A stretch of 64,000 nt of DNA from the NCBI GenBank assembly GCA_020161245.1, contig JAIUOK010000011.1, forward strand, positions 23,627 to 87,626, read 5' to 3'. Below are positions 32,742-41,629 of the stretch, piece after piece. The notes below the pieces were generated by a model. It made no database searches and was not told the origin of the DNA. It worked only from the letters and a program-made list of their open reading frames with translations. Origin of the DNA: Actinomycetota bacterium (GTDB lineage Bacteria; Actinomycetota; Actinomycetes; S36-B12; CAIYMF01). The position numbers and the translations under genes were made by a program. Every line of letters starts with the position of its first letter. Within the stretch, counting starts at the first letter, position 1.

Positions 32742-33977
32742 TCAGACCTTCGCCAGCGGCACGTCGGGATCGGCGAGCCGCTCGAGGTCGACCGGCTCGT
32801 CGCGGGCCAGCAGCGCCTCGACGTCGTCCTCGACGTCCCACACGTTGACGTTCATGGCGGCCAGCACCTTCCGGTGCTTGACCCAGAAGGCCATGAGCTC
32901 GCGCTTCTCGGTCTCGTCGGCGCGGTCCTTCTCCCGGACGACTACGCGGTCGTAGTCGTCCGAGCCGGCGAAGCCGCGGTACTCCATGCCGAGGTCGTAC
33001 TGGTCGCTGAAGAAGAACGGGCGCGCGTCGTACGTCTCGTCGTCGCCGACGATGCTCGCAGCGGCGGCACCGGGCTGGCGGTCGGCCTCGGCCCAGTGCT
33101 CCACGCGCAGTCGCCGCCCGAGCGGCGGCCGCGTGGCGTTGGCGACGTCGCCGACCGCCCAGATCCGCGGGTCGGCTGTGCGCAGGTGCTCGTCGACGAC
33201 GATGCCGTTGTCGACCTCGAGCCCGGCCTTCTCGGCCAGCCCCGTGTTCGGCGCGATGCCGACGCCGACGAGCACCACGTCGGCCTCGACGACGTCGCCG
33301 TCGGCGAGCCGCACGCCGGTGAGACGGTCGCCGTCGGTCTCGAGCGACTCCACCTTCACTCCCGTGCGGATGTCGACGCCCTTCTCGCGATGCAGGTCGA
33401 CGAACAGCTGCGCCATCTCGGGGCCGAGCACCTTGCCGAGCGGGAGGCCGTCCGCCTCGAGCAGCGTCACCTCGAGGCCGGCGCGGCGCCCGGCTGCGGC
33501 GCACTCGAGACCGATCCAGCCGCCGCCGATGACGGCGAGCCGGCTGCCGGTCTCGAGCGCCCGGCGCAACGACTCGCTGTCGTCGAGCCGGCGCAGGTAG
33601 TGGGCGAGCTCGGCGCCCGGCACGTCGAGGGTGCGGGGCGTCGAGCCCGTGGCGAGGACGAGCGCGTCGAACGGCACGTGCTCGTCGTCCTGGAGCACGA
33701 CCTCGGCGGCGTCGCGGTCGATCTCCTCGACCTCGGTGCCGAGCCGCAGCTCGACGTCGTTCTCGCCGTACCAGCTCGCGGGGTGCAGCAGCACCTCGTC
33801 GCGGCTCTTGCGCTTCTGCAGGAACTCCTTGGACAGCGGCGGCCGGTCGTACGGGAGCTCGGACTCCGCGCCCAGGACGGTGATCGAGCCGGTGTAGCCG
33901 CGCTTGCGCAGCTCCTCCGCCGTCCTGATGCCGGCCCGCCCGCTGCCCACGACCACCACGCGCTCGATCCCTGCCAC
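32742..33977 (-). CDS. NAD(P)/FAD-dependent oxidoreductase (ferredoxin/rubredoxin reductase type)
   Basis: A 411-residue two-dinucleotide flavoprotein: FAD motif GSGRAGIRTAEEL (about 11-16), NAD motif VIGGGWIGLECAAA and the second FAD motif RIWAVGDVAN. The C-terminal domain (YDRVVVRE onward) is that of the ferredoxin reductase family serving oxygenases. No obvious ferredoxin lies beside it. Start GTG at 33977 is by family alignment and is not strongly supported by a ribosome site. Confidence 0.88.
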   Translation of the reverse strand: MAGIERVVVVGSGRAGIRTAEELRKRGYTGSITVLGAESELPYDRPPLSKEFLQKRKSRDEVLLHPASWYGENDVELRLGTEVEEIDRDAAEVVLQDDEHVPFDALVLATGSTPRTLDVPGAELAHYLRRLDDSESLRRALETGSRLAVIGGGWIGLECAAAGRRAGLEVTLLEADGLPLGKVLGPEMAQLFVDLHREKGVDIRTGVKVESLETDGDRLTGVRLADGDVVEADVVLVGVGIAPNTGLAEKAGLEVDNGIVVDEHLRTADPRIWAVGDVANATRPPLGRRLRVEHWAEADRQPGAAAASIVGDDETYDARPFFFSDQYDLGMEYRGFAGSDDYDRVVVREKDRADETEKRELMAFWVKHRKVLAAMNVNVWDVEDDVEALLARDEPVDLERLADPDVPLAKV

Positions 33978-34076
33978 GCCCTGCCGCCCTCTCGTCGTCG
34001 CGCCCCGTCCGGGCGTCGCCGAGGACTTCCCGGACGCCGCCGTCCGCAAACGCCGCAGGCACGGCAGGATCGGCAT

Positions 34077-35330
34077 ATGACCTCGCAGCCGCTGACCAAC
34101 TGGGCGCGCAACATCGTGTTCGAGCCCGCGTCGGTGGCCAGGCCGCGGTCGCGCGTCGAGCTGGCCGAGGTGCTGGCGTCGGCGTCGTCGGTGCGGGTGC
34201 TCGGAACCGGGCACTCGTTCTCGCCCGTGTGCTCCACCGACGGCACCCTGCTCTCGCTCGCCGATCTGCCGGTCTCGATCGACGTCGACGTCGAGGCGCA
34301 GCGGGCCGTGGTGGGCGGGCCGCTCCGGTGGGGCGATATCGCGCCGGTGCTCGACGGCCACGGGGTGGCGCTGCACAACATGGGGTCGCTCCCTCACATC
34401 TCGGTGGCCGGCTCGGCGTCGACCGGCACCCACGGCAGCGGCTCTGCGCTCGGGTGCCTCGCGAGGGCGGTGCGCGGCGTCGAGCTCATGACGGCCGATG
34501 GCTCGGTGCGCTGGATCCGCGAGGGCGACGACGGGTTCTACGGCTCCGTCGTCGCGCTCGGCATGCTCGGCGCGGTGCTCTCGGTCGAGCTCGCGGCGGA
34601 GCCGGCGTACGACGTGGAGCAGACCGTGTGGCAGGGCCTCCCGTTCGTGGTCGCCGTCGACCGGTTCGACGACGTCATGGGGTCGGCCCGCAGCGTGAGC
34701 CTGTTCACGACCTGGCAGTCCGACGAGTTCGAGCAGGTGTGGGTGAAGCGCGATACCGCCTCTCCCCCGGCCGATCTCTGGTGGACGGGCGCGACGCCGT
34801 CGGACGTGCCGCTGCACCCGTGCCCCGGCATATCCCCGGAGGCGTGCACCCAGCAGCTCGGCGTCGTCGGGCGCTGGTACGAGCGCGTGCCGCACTTCCG
34901 GCTCGACCACACCCCGAGCAGCGGCGACGAGCTGCAGTCGGAGTACCTGCTCGACCGCTCGTGCGCCGCGGAGGCTCTCGAGGCGGTGCAGACGGTCGCG
35001 CACGTGGTGGCCCCGGTGCTGCAGATCAGCGAGATCCGCACGGTCGCCGCCGACAGCCTGTGGCTCTCGCCGTGCTACGGCCGCGACTCGGTCGCCGTCC
35101 ACTTCACCTGGATCGACGACGCCGACGCGGTGGCTCCCGCGGTGGCGGCCGTCGAGTCGGTGCTCGTGCCGCTCGGCGCGCGGCCGCACTGGGGCAAGGT
35201 GCTCGACGTGGAGCCCGGGCTGGTGGCGTCGGCGTACCCGCGCCTCGCCGACCAGCGCACGCTGCGGAACCGGCTCGACCCCGAGCACCGGTTCACCAAC
35301 GGTTTCGTGGCGCGCTACCTCGACGCCTGA
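34077..35330 (+). CDS. Alditol oxidase (AldO/xylitol oxidase family)
   Basis: A 417-residue VAO-family flavoenzyme. VLGTGHSFSP puts His46 exactly where Streptomyces AldO binds FAD covalently. STGTHGSG and the C-terminal PHWGK segment also match. The family oxidises xylitol, sorbitol and glycerol to aldoses with release of hydrogen peroxide. Length equals AldO (about 418). Start ATG at 34077. It is divergent from the flavoprotein reductase. A nearby peroxide source fits the general peroxide-defence content of the genome but shows no operon link. Confidence 0.9.
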   Translation: MTSQPLTNWARNIVFEPASVARPRSRVELAEVLASASSVRVLGTGHSFSPVCSTDGTLLSLADLPVSIDVDVEAQRAVVGGPLRWGDIAPVLDGHGVALHNMGSLPHISVAGSASTGTHGSGSALGCLARAVRGVELMTADGSVRWIREGDDGFYGSVVALGMLGAVLSVELAAEPAYDVEQTVWQGLPFVVAVDRFDDVMGSARSVSLFTTWQSDEFEQVWVKRDTASPPADLWWTGATPSDVPLHPCPGISPEACTQQLGVVGRWYERVPHFRLDHTPSSGDELQSEYLLDRSCAAEALEAVQTVAHVVAPVLQISEIRTVAADSLWLSPCYGRDSVAVHFTWIDDADAVAPAVAAVESVLVPLGARPHWGKVLDVEPGLVASAYPRLADQRTLRNRLDPEHRFTNGFVARYLDA

Positions 35331-35333
35331 GCG

Positions 35334-36209
35334 TCACCGGGTCAGCAGGTACGCCGCGGCCAGGCCGGCCGCGCCGAGTACCCATCCGTACCTCGCCGAC
35401 GCCGCCACCGCAGGCTCGCGGTAGCCGTACACCGTCGACATCTGCGGCGGCCCGAACGACGGGATCGAGAGCGCGCACAGCACCGCGACGACGTCGATGG
35501 CACCGTCGGGCGCGAGCAGCACGATGGGGACGAACAGCACCACCCTCAGCGCCACCATGGGGATCCAGTGCCGGAGCCCGGGACGCGGATCCATCCGCTG
35601 CGTCGGGTGCAGCACCGACCCCACGAACAGCGCCGCACCGGTCGCGGCGAGGACCGGGGCGAAGACGAGCGAGACGTCGAGCGTCCACGGCGGCGCCTCG
35701 CCCATGGCCTTCAAGAGCAGACCCACGCCGAAGGCGATGATCGGCGACTGGTCGACCCATGACGACCGGACCCGCTGCGGAATCGGCGCGTCGCGGCGCA
35801 TCAGCCAGGTGGTCGCCGTCCAGACGGGCAGCGACGCCTTGTCGACGAGGACCGCGGCCAGCACGCCCGCGGGCCCGGCGACCGCTCCGGCGACGGGGAT
35901 GGCCCAGTACCCGGTGTTGGCGTAGCCGGTCCACGCCCGCAGCGCTCCGACTCCCCCGCGTCCCGGGCTGGGCGTGATCACCACCGACACCGCGAGCATG
36001 ACGGCGAACACCGACGCCATCGCGAGCGGCCACAGCACATCGCCGACGCCGCCGAGCCGCCAGGCTGCGACCACCGAGAGCGCCGCGGCGGCGAGCAGGA
36101 TCTGCGCGCGCACCAGCACCGGCCAGATCCGGGTGAGCGGCGCCCAGCCGTTGGCCAGCAGGCCGAGCAGCGCGCCCACGGCGTACGCCACGAGGACCGA
36201 CACGCTCAC
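35334..36209 (-). CDS. AEC-type permease
   Basis: A 291-residue protein with nine to ten hydrophobic segments. GYANTGYWAIPVAGAVAGPAG is the AEC (auxin efflux carrier) family hallmark with the broken helix, and ALSIPSFGPPQMSTVYGY is its second-half counterpart. The family exports organic anions such as malate. Start GTG at 36209. It is convergent with the alditol oxidase gene, three bases between stops. The substrate is unknown. Confidence 0.78.
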   Translation of the reverse strand: MSVSVLVAYAVGALLGLLANGWAPLTRIWPVLVRAQILLAAAALSVVAAWRLGGVGDVLWPLAMASVFAVMLAVSVVITPSPGRGGVGALRAWTGYANTGYWAIPVAGAVAGPAGVLAAVLVDKASLPVWTATTWLMRRDAPIPQRVRSSWVDQSPIIAFGVGLLLKAMGEAPPWTLDVSLVFAPVLAATGAALFVGSVLHPTQRMDPRPGLRHWIPMVALRVVLFVPIVLLAPDGAIDVVAVLCALSIPSFGPPQMSTVYGYREPAVAASARYGWVLGAAGLAAAYLLTR

Positions 36210-36325
36210 CCGCTCATCACGCCGACGACGCTACCCACTGCGGAACGCCGCACCCGATCCCCGTCCCGTCCGGCGGAGTCCGCTCCTCTGCTCCGCGCCT
36301 GGACAGCCGCTCCTACGATGCAGCG

Positions 36326-36763
36326 ATGCCGATCAGGATGGACAACGTCGCCATCGCCGTCCGCGACCTCGACGCCGCGATCGCCTTCTTCACCGACCTC
36401 GGGCTCACCGTCCTCGGCCGCGACGAGGTCAGCGGCGAGTGGACGGACACCGCCGTCGGGCTCGACGGCAACCACGCGAAGATCGCGATGCTCCAGACAC
36501 CGGGAGGCCAAGCGCGCCTCGAGCTGTTCGAGTACCTGCACCCGGAGGCGAACGAGGTGCCCCCGGCGCAGGCGAACGACATCGGCATGCACCGGGTCGC
36601 CTTCGAGGTCGACGACATCGACGAGGCCCTCGCCGTCGCCGCCCGCCACGGCTGCTTCCCGCTGCGCGGGGTGGCGACCTACGAGGACATCTACAAGCTG
36701 ACCTACCTGCGGGGACCGTCAGGGATCCTGCTGATGCTCGCCCAGTCGCTGACGAAGCCCTGA
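36326..36763 (+). CDS. VOC-family (glyoxalase-like) protein
   Basis: A 145-residue protein with two beta-alpha-beta-beta-beta modules: MDNVAIAVRDLDAAIAFFTD and MHRVAFEVDDIDEALAVAAR. Metal-type ligands include His55-equivalent NHAKIAML, Glu in LELFEYLHP and a His in GMHRVAFEV. The family includes glyoxalase I, dioxygenases and resistance proteins; no specific activity can be assigned. It stands alone. Confidence 0.87.
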   Translation: MPIRMDNVAIAVRDLDAAIAFFTDLGLTVLGRDEVSGEWTDTAVGLDGNHAKIAMLQTPGGQARLELFEYLHPEANEVPPAQANDIGMHRVAFEVDDIDEALAVAARHGCFPLRGVATYEDIYKLTYLRGPSGILLMLAQSLTKP

Positions 36764-36911
36764 CCCAGGCGGCTCGACCTTCAGAGCAACGAGCTCACCG
36801 ATCCCGAGCGCCAGACGCGGGAAAGGCCGGCAACGGGTGCAGGGCGCTCCCCTCGACCTGCGTCCAGCAGCGACCGACGTCGGCGATGCCTATCGGTAGG
36901 CACATAGGCGC

Positions 36912-37130
36912 CTACGCGCGGCCCGTGGCTCCCGTGGGGCCAGGACCCGATGGGCAACCCGGGATGCCGCAGTCCTCGTCGGGATCGACGCCCTGGCCGC
37001 GGTTGTCGTGCTCGAACTCGTAGTGGAAGCACACCCAGTGCATCTTCTCGAAGGTCTCGTAGTGAGCGGCGCTCACTCTGACAACGCGTCCGCATCGACG
37101 GCAGATGAGATCGTCGCCCGCTTCTGACAC
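36912..37130 (-). CDS. Small Cys/His-rich protein
   Basis: A 72-residue protein with ICRRCGRVVRVSAAHYETF, HWVCFHYEFEHDN and DCGIPGCPSG. The CxxC, Cys/His and CxxxxC groups suggest one or two zinc sites. The composition and motif order look like a real gene rather than a shadow, but the start (GTG 37130) has only a weak ribosome site. Family and function are not known to me. It lies downstream of the DUF222/HNH gene on the same strand. Confidence 0.55.
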   Translation of the reverse strand: MSEAGDDLICRRCGRVVRVSAAHYETFEKMHWVCFHYEFEHDNRGQGVDPDEDCGIPGCPSGPGPTGATGRA

Positions 37131-37233
37131 GCGAGTCAGAATGCCCGGTTCTTTCTCGGTTCGTCATCCGGTCCGGGGCGTGCCGGTAGCCCTCGAGCCT
37201 GGGGGCTGAGGGCTTCGGCGGGGCGGGCGGGGT

Positions 37234-38966
37234 CTAGAAGGGCGGGGGTTCCTCGTCCCAGACCTCGGAGTGCGCGGGGTCGTCCGCGGGGTGCCGCGGG
37301 CTCGGCAGATCGGGGTCCGGGCGGGCTGATCCGGGGGCGGGTGGTCGTGCGGTGAACCGGACCGGTTCGGCACCGGCGTGCAGGATCGCGTCGCGCTCCG
37401 GCACGGGCAGGAACGCCGGGGGTCTGGAGGTGAAGGTGATCCCGGTGTCGAGGGTGACCTCGACGGGGCCGCCGGCGTCGCCGGTCGCGGTGATCAGGCC
37501 CGCGGTCTTGCGCTGGTGGCACTCCGGGCACAGCAGCCAGGTGTTGTCCGCCGAGGAGGGGCCGCCGAGGCGGAAGTCGGTCAGGTGGTCCATCTCCCCG
37601 GCGGTGAGCCGCCGCCCGCAGCAGCGGCAGCGGTGCCCGTCGCGGTGGGAGTCGTGGGTGCGCACCGGCCTGGGCAGGTACACCGCGGAGCCGTAGTCGA
37701 GCAGGTGCCCCCGCTTGGGGTCGGTCAGGACCCGGCGGACCAGGTCCGGGTGCACGCACAGCGCACGGGCGACTCCCGCGACCAGGGGTCGCGGCCCTGC
37801 CGGGCCAGGTTGTCCTCCACCCCGGCGAGGGTCTTCGCGTCGATCGCGATCGACACGTGCACCTGGGTCGCGGCCTTCTCGTCCCACTCCACCGACCCGT
37901 CCGCGCCGCGGCGGCCGAGGAAGAACGCAGCCGCGCACGAGGCCCGCAGCTCGCCCCACGGCATCGGCGCCGGTGCCGCAGGCTCGTCGGATGCAGGCTC
38001 GTCCGCCGAGGGCTGGGCATCCGTCGCCGAACCGCCGGTCGGCCCGGCGGGCCCGGGCTGCTCGACGTCCGCGGGCTCGTCGGTCGCGTCGTCGGCCCCA
38101 GCCCCCGACGTCGACGACTGCCCGGCCGCGGCCTCGGCGGCTGCGTCGGCCGCTGCCTTCTCTGCGGCCGCCTTCTCTGCGGCTGCCTTGGCGTTCGCGC
38201 GCTGCTCGGCGCGCTGGGCGCGGCGGGCCTGGACCGCGGCGTCGTCGATGACGCCCTTCATCGCGGTGACGGTCTCGTCGGCGTCGACGATCTGCAGCAT
38301 CGAGACCCCGTCGCCGAGCCGGATCACGGTGACGCCGCGGGCCCGCTTCGCTCGGGCGCGGCGCTCGGGCGCGGACGGGTCATGGAGGGTGACCAGCTCG
38401 TTGACGGTGGCACGGAAGTCGCGCAGGTTCGCCACCAGCGCCGCCGGCAGCGCGAGGCGGGCGATCGTGGCGAGGATGTCGACGTCCTGCAGCCCGAAGG
38501 TGGCGTCCACGAGCGTCCAGCAGTGCTGCAGCGTGGTCCGGCCGGCCTCGAGCGCATCGAGCAGGTCCGGGAAGTGCGCGTCGAGCCAGCGGGCGCGGCA
38601 GGCCTCGCCCTCCACCGACTCCTTCGACCGGCCGGTCGACTGCGCGATGGAGTGGAACAGCTGCCGGTCGCGCATCGGGCGGGCCTCGTGCTCGCGGCCG
38701 ATCAGCGCCAGCAGGGCGCGCAGGTCGCGGGCCTGCTGGAAGGGCACCATCCGCCGGGTCGCGGCCAGGAACGCCAGCGCCGACGCCGTGTCGGGCATGG
38801 GCCGCGACCGCAGCGTCTCCAGCAGCTGGTAGTCGCCGACCTGCGCGGGCCGCTCCAGCATCGCGACCACGGTCTCGGCCGCGTACTGGTCGATCAGGGC
38901 GTCGAAGCGCGCCTCGACCACCGACGCGGGAAGATCCGCGGCCGGGGTGCGAGGGCTGGAAGGCAT
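37234..38966 (-). pseudogene. DUF222/HNH endonuclease (13E12-type), frameshifted
   Basis: The first frame (38966 to about 37790) holds the DUF222 domain (ARFDALIDQYAAETVVAML start, an Ala/Glu-rich central coil near 38250-37970). The last frame (to 37234) holds the HNH part: CRCCGRRLTAGEMDHL, DNTWLLCPECHQRKT. The homology passes from LARQGRDP to LVAGVARALC at a run of four C on the coding strand (37785-37788). Adding one C joins both into a normal protein of about 577 residues. Either the gene is decayed or the run was miscalled. Such proteins occur in many copies in actinobacteria, role uncertain, often mobile-intron-like. Confidence 0.82.
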
Positions 38967-39107
38967 ACCCAGAACCTACCCGAACACCTGTTCGAATGCA
39001 AGACACCGAACGCTGATTTCGCTTGCGGCAGAACGGGTTACGGCGGGTGCCATTGATTGAACAGAGCGTCGCACCGGGCTGCGGGTGCACCAGACGGCGA
39101 CACAACG

Positions 39108-39152
39108 ACGGAGGCCCGACAGGGCCGGGTGAGTGCCCTGCCGGACCTCCGT
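39108..39152. terminator. Terminator after the glutamate decarboxylase gene
   Basis: ACGGAGG...CAGGGC pairs with GCCCTG...CCTCCGT as a long, slightly bulged stem with a nine-base loop, 22 bases beyond the decarboxylase stop. Confidence 0.7.
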
Positions 39153-39173
39153 CAGACGCGACAGAGGCGAGCG

Positions 39174-40565
39174 TCAGTGTGCGAAGCCGCTGGCCTCCTC
39201 GGCCGTGAGCGGGTTCGCGGCCGGGTGCTTGTCGAGGTGGGCGAGCGCGTCGCGGTAGTCGTCGAGCAGCAGCGACGCGAGATCTCGGCTGACGTCGTGG
39301 CGCACGAGGATCCGCTGGATCGCGAGGTCCTCGCGGTGGGCCGGCAGCGTGTACGCCGGCACCTGCCAGCCGCGCACCCGCAGGCGGTCCGCGAGGTCGA
39401 AGAGCGTGAACCCGTGGTCGACGCCCTCCTTGAGCTTCCAGGCCAGTGCCGGGATCCCAGGACCGCGGCCGTCGAAGATCATCTCGAACGGGCCCATCGC
39501 CGCGATCTCGTCGGCGAGGTACTGCGCCGTGGCGTAGCCCGCGTCGTGGATGCGGCGGTAGCCCTCGCGGCCGAGGCGCAGGAAGTTGTAGTACTGCGCG
39601 ACCACCGAGCCGCCGGGCCGCGAGAAGTTGAGAGCGAAGGTCGGCATGTCGCCGCCGAGGTAGTTGACGTGGAAGACGAGGTCCTCGGGCAGGTCGGCGG
39701 CGTCGCGCCACACGACCCAGCCGACGCCGAGCGGCGCGAGCCCGAACTTGTGGCCCGAGGCGTTGATCGACTTCACCCGCGGCAGGCGGAAGTCCCAGAG
39801 CAGGTCGGGCTGGCAGAACGGTGCGACGAACCCGCCGCTCGCGCCGTCGACGTGGATCGGCACGTCGAGGCCGGTGCGGGCCTGCAGGTCGTCGAGGGCG
39901 GCGGCGACGTCGGCCACCGGCTCGTACTGGCAGGTGAAGGTGACGCCGAGGGTCGGCACGACGCCGATGGTGTTCTCGTCGACGCGGGCGAGCACCTCGT
40001 CGGGCGTCATGAGGAGGCGGTCGCCCTCCATCGGGATCTCGCGCAGCTCGACGTCCCAGTAGCGCGCGAACTTGTGCCAGCACACCTGCACGGGGCCGGT
40101 GATGAGGTTCGGCGTCGCGGTGTCCTTGCCCTCGGCGCGGCGCTTGGCCCGCCAGCGCCACAGCATCGCCATGCCGCCGAGCATCGCGGCCTCGCTGGAG
40201 CCGGTGGTCGACGTGCCGACGGTGTTCTCGGCGTCGGGGCTGTTCCAGAGGTCGGCGAGCATGTGCACGCAGCGGGCCTCGATCGCCGCGGTCTGGGGGT
40301 ACTCGTCCTTGTCGATCATGTTCTTGTCGAGGCAGATGTCCATGAGGGCGTGGACCTCGGGCTCGAGCCAGGTCTGGCAGAACGTGGCGAGGTTCTGCCG
40401 CGAGTTGCCGTCGAGCAGCAGCTCGTCGCGCACCACCTGGAAGGCGTGGCGCGGGTCGTGCTCCTTGTCGGGCATGCGGAACTTCGGCATCGCCACCGAC
40501 AGGTCGGCCGAGGCGAAGATGTCGTCGTCGAGCGACTCGCGGACGTCGTCCTTCTCGTGCAGCAC
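39174..40565 (-). CDS. gadB: Glutamate decarboxylase
   Basis: A 463-residue PLP enzyme, the length of E. coli GadB (466). PLP-Lys273 lies in [10 protein letters not shown], with [21 protein letters not shown] and [12 protein letters not shown] around the cofactor site. It converts glutamate to GABA, consuming a proton. Start GTG at 40565 was chosen because GGAGGGAG is eight bases upstream. No antiporter (GadC) is adjacent. It has its own terminator. Confidence 0.94.
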   Translation of the reverse strand: MLHEKDDVRESLDDDIFASADLSVAMPKFRMPDKEHDPRHAFQVVRDELLLDGNSRQNLATFCQTWLEPEVHALMDICLDKNMIDKDEYPQTAAIEARCVHMLADLWNSPDAENTVGTSTTGSSEAAMLGGMAMLWRWRAKRRAEGKDTATPNLITGPVQVCWHKFARYWDVELREIPMEGDRLLMTPDEVLARVDENTIGVVPTLGVTFTCQYEPVADVAAALDDLQARTGLDVPIHVDGASGGFVAPFCQPDLLWDFRLPRVKSINASGHKFGLAPLGVGWVVWRDAADLPEDLVFHVNYLGGDMPTFALNFSRPGGSVVAQYYNFLRLGREGYRRIHDAGYATAQYLADEIAAMGPFEMIFDGRGPGIPALAWKLKEGVDHGFTLFDLADRLRVRGWQVPAYTLPAHREDLAIQRILVRHDVSRDLASLLLDDYRDALAHLDKHPAANPLTAEEASGFAH

Positions 40566-40699
40566 GGCTGTTGCTCCCTCCGGGCCGGGCGGCCCCGGTC
40601 GCCATCCTGGTGCCGCAGGGTCCTGCGGCACGGGCGGTTCATCGGACGTTCAGGCGACGGCGCAGCCGCGGCGCCAGGGGCCGCGGCAGCCGCTCGGCG

Positions 40700-41248
40700 T
40701 CAGAGGTCGTGGGCCATCTGGTCGACCACGACCACGATCGCGATGACGAGCGCGGGGTCCTGGCCGTCGGCGACCTCGATGCCGTACGTGTCGGCTACGC
40801 GGAACCAGCGCTTGGAGGCCTCGCCGACCTTGCCGTCGGGGCCCTCGATGGTGAACTCGTGGTCGACGATGTTGCCCTTGACCTCGAGATCCGGGCCGCC
40901 CTCGACCGAGACGCTCCAGCGGTCGCGGATCGGCGAGACCAGCGCCTTCTTCACCGTGGCGAGCGTGCGGCCGTCCGGGGCCTCGATCTCCATGGTGCCG
41001 CGCACGCGGGCCACCTTCTGCTGGATCTTCACCAGCTCGCCGCCGCCCGGGTCCTCGATCACGAGGGTGTCGCGCACGCGCAGCGCCTTGCCGTTGACCT
41101 TGTAGCGGCGCTGGCCGGCCTCGTCCTCGATCCAGTAGTCGTCGCCGATGGCGACGAGCTTCTCGCGCATCCGGTACCGGACGACGCTCTCGCCGCGGCG
41201 CTCCTCGCGCCGCTCCTCGCGGCGCTCCTGACGGCGCTCTCGGAACAC
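40700..41248 (-). CDS. LURP-one-related (tubby-like fold) protein
   Basis: A 182-residue protein. After an Arg/Glu-rich N-terminus (ERRQERREERREERR), the sequence YRMREKLVAIGDDYWIED begins twelve short strands around a central hydrophobic C-terminal helix (PALVIAIVVVVDQMAH), the LURP-one/scramblase-like fold. The function in bacteria is not established; it may bind lipid. GTG start at 41248 with GAGGAGGGG six bases upstream. Confidence 0.87.
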   Translation of the reverse strand: MFRERRQERREERREERRGESVVRYRMREKLVAIGDDYWIEDEAGQRRYKVNGKALRVRDTLVIEDPGGGELVKIQQKVARVRGTMEIEAPDGRTLATVKKALVSPIRDRWSVSVEGGPDLEVKGNIVDHEFTIEGPDGKVGEASKRWFRVADTYGIEVADGQDPALVIAIVVVVDQMAHDL

Positions 41249-41438
41249 GGTCCCCCTCCTCGGCTCGGTCCTGGCTCCACCCCACACCGCCCCGCCCGCC
41301 GCCCGGGTCATCCGGGCGGGGTGAGACGGCCCGGCGGGCCGCTCCGAGCCTGGCACCGCGGCCATGCAGAATGTGGGCGGACGCCCGAAGCCGCTGCACC
41401 CTGCGGGAGGCCGGGCCGCTCGCGAGAGGGGTTGGACC

Positions 41439-41597
41439 ATGAAGTTCGCGCCGGGTGAGGTCGTCATCGCGAAGTTCGACGACCACGAAGGCCTGGCCAA
41501 GGTGCTCGAGGTCTCGGGCTTCCAGGTCAAGGTGGCCGAGGAGAGCACCCACGAGGAGCACTGGCTCCCCGAGTCGCACCTCAAGGCCCTGACCTGA
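41439..41597 (+). CDS. Small KOW/Tudor-like hypothetical protein
   Basis: A 52-residue protein, MKFAPGEVVIAKFDDHEGLA followed by a short beta-rich stretch and EEHWLPESHLKAL. The pattern of an SH3-like barrel (x-G-x-x-V-x-A-K-F) suggests a KOW or Tudor-type fold. ATG at 41439 follows GAGAGGGG. No partner is evident. Confidence 0.65.
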   Translation: MKFAPGEVVIAKFDDHEGLAKVLEVSGFQVKVAEESTHEEHWLPESHLKALT

Positions 41598-41629
41598 GAC
41601 CTGCCCCGAGCGGGCGGCTGGTGGGCTGA

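Noticed and set aside
38140..38230. Repeated GCC/GCG units in the DUF222 gene as a tandem repeat or CRISPR-like feature
   Set aside because: These code for an Ala/Glu coil in a real domain linker; no repeat-spacer structure exists and I see no CRISPR array in the window.
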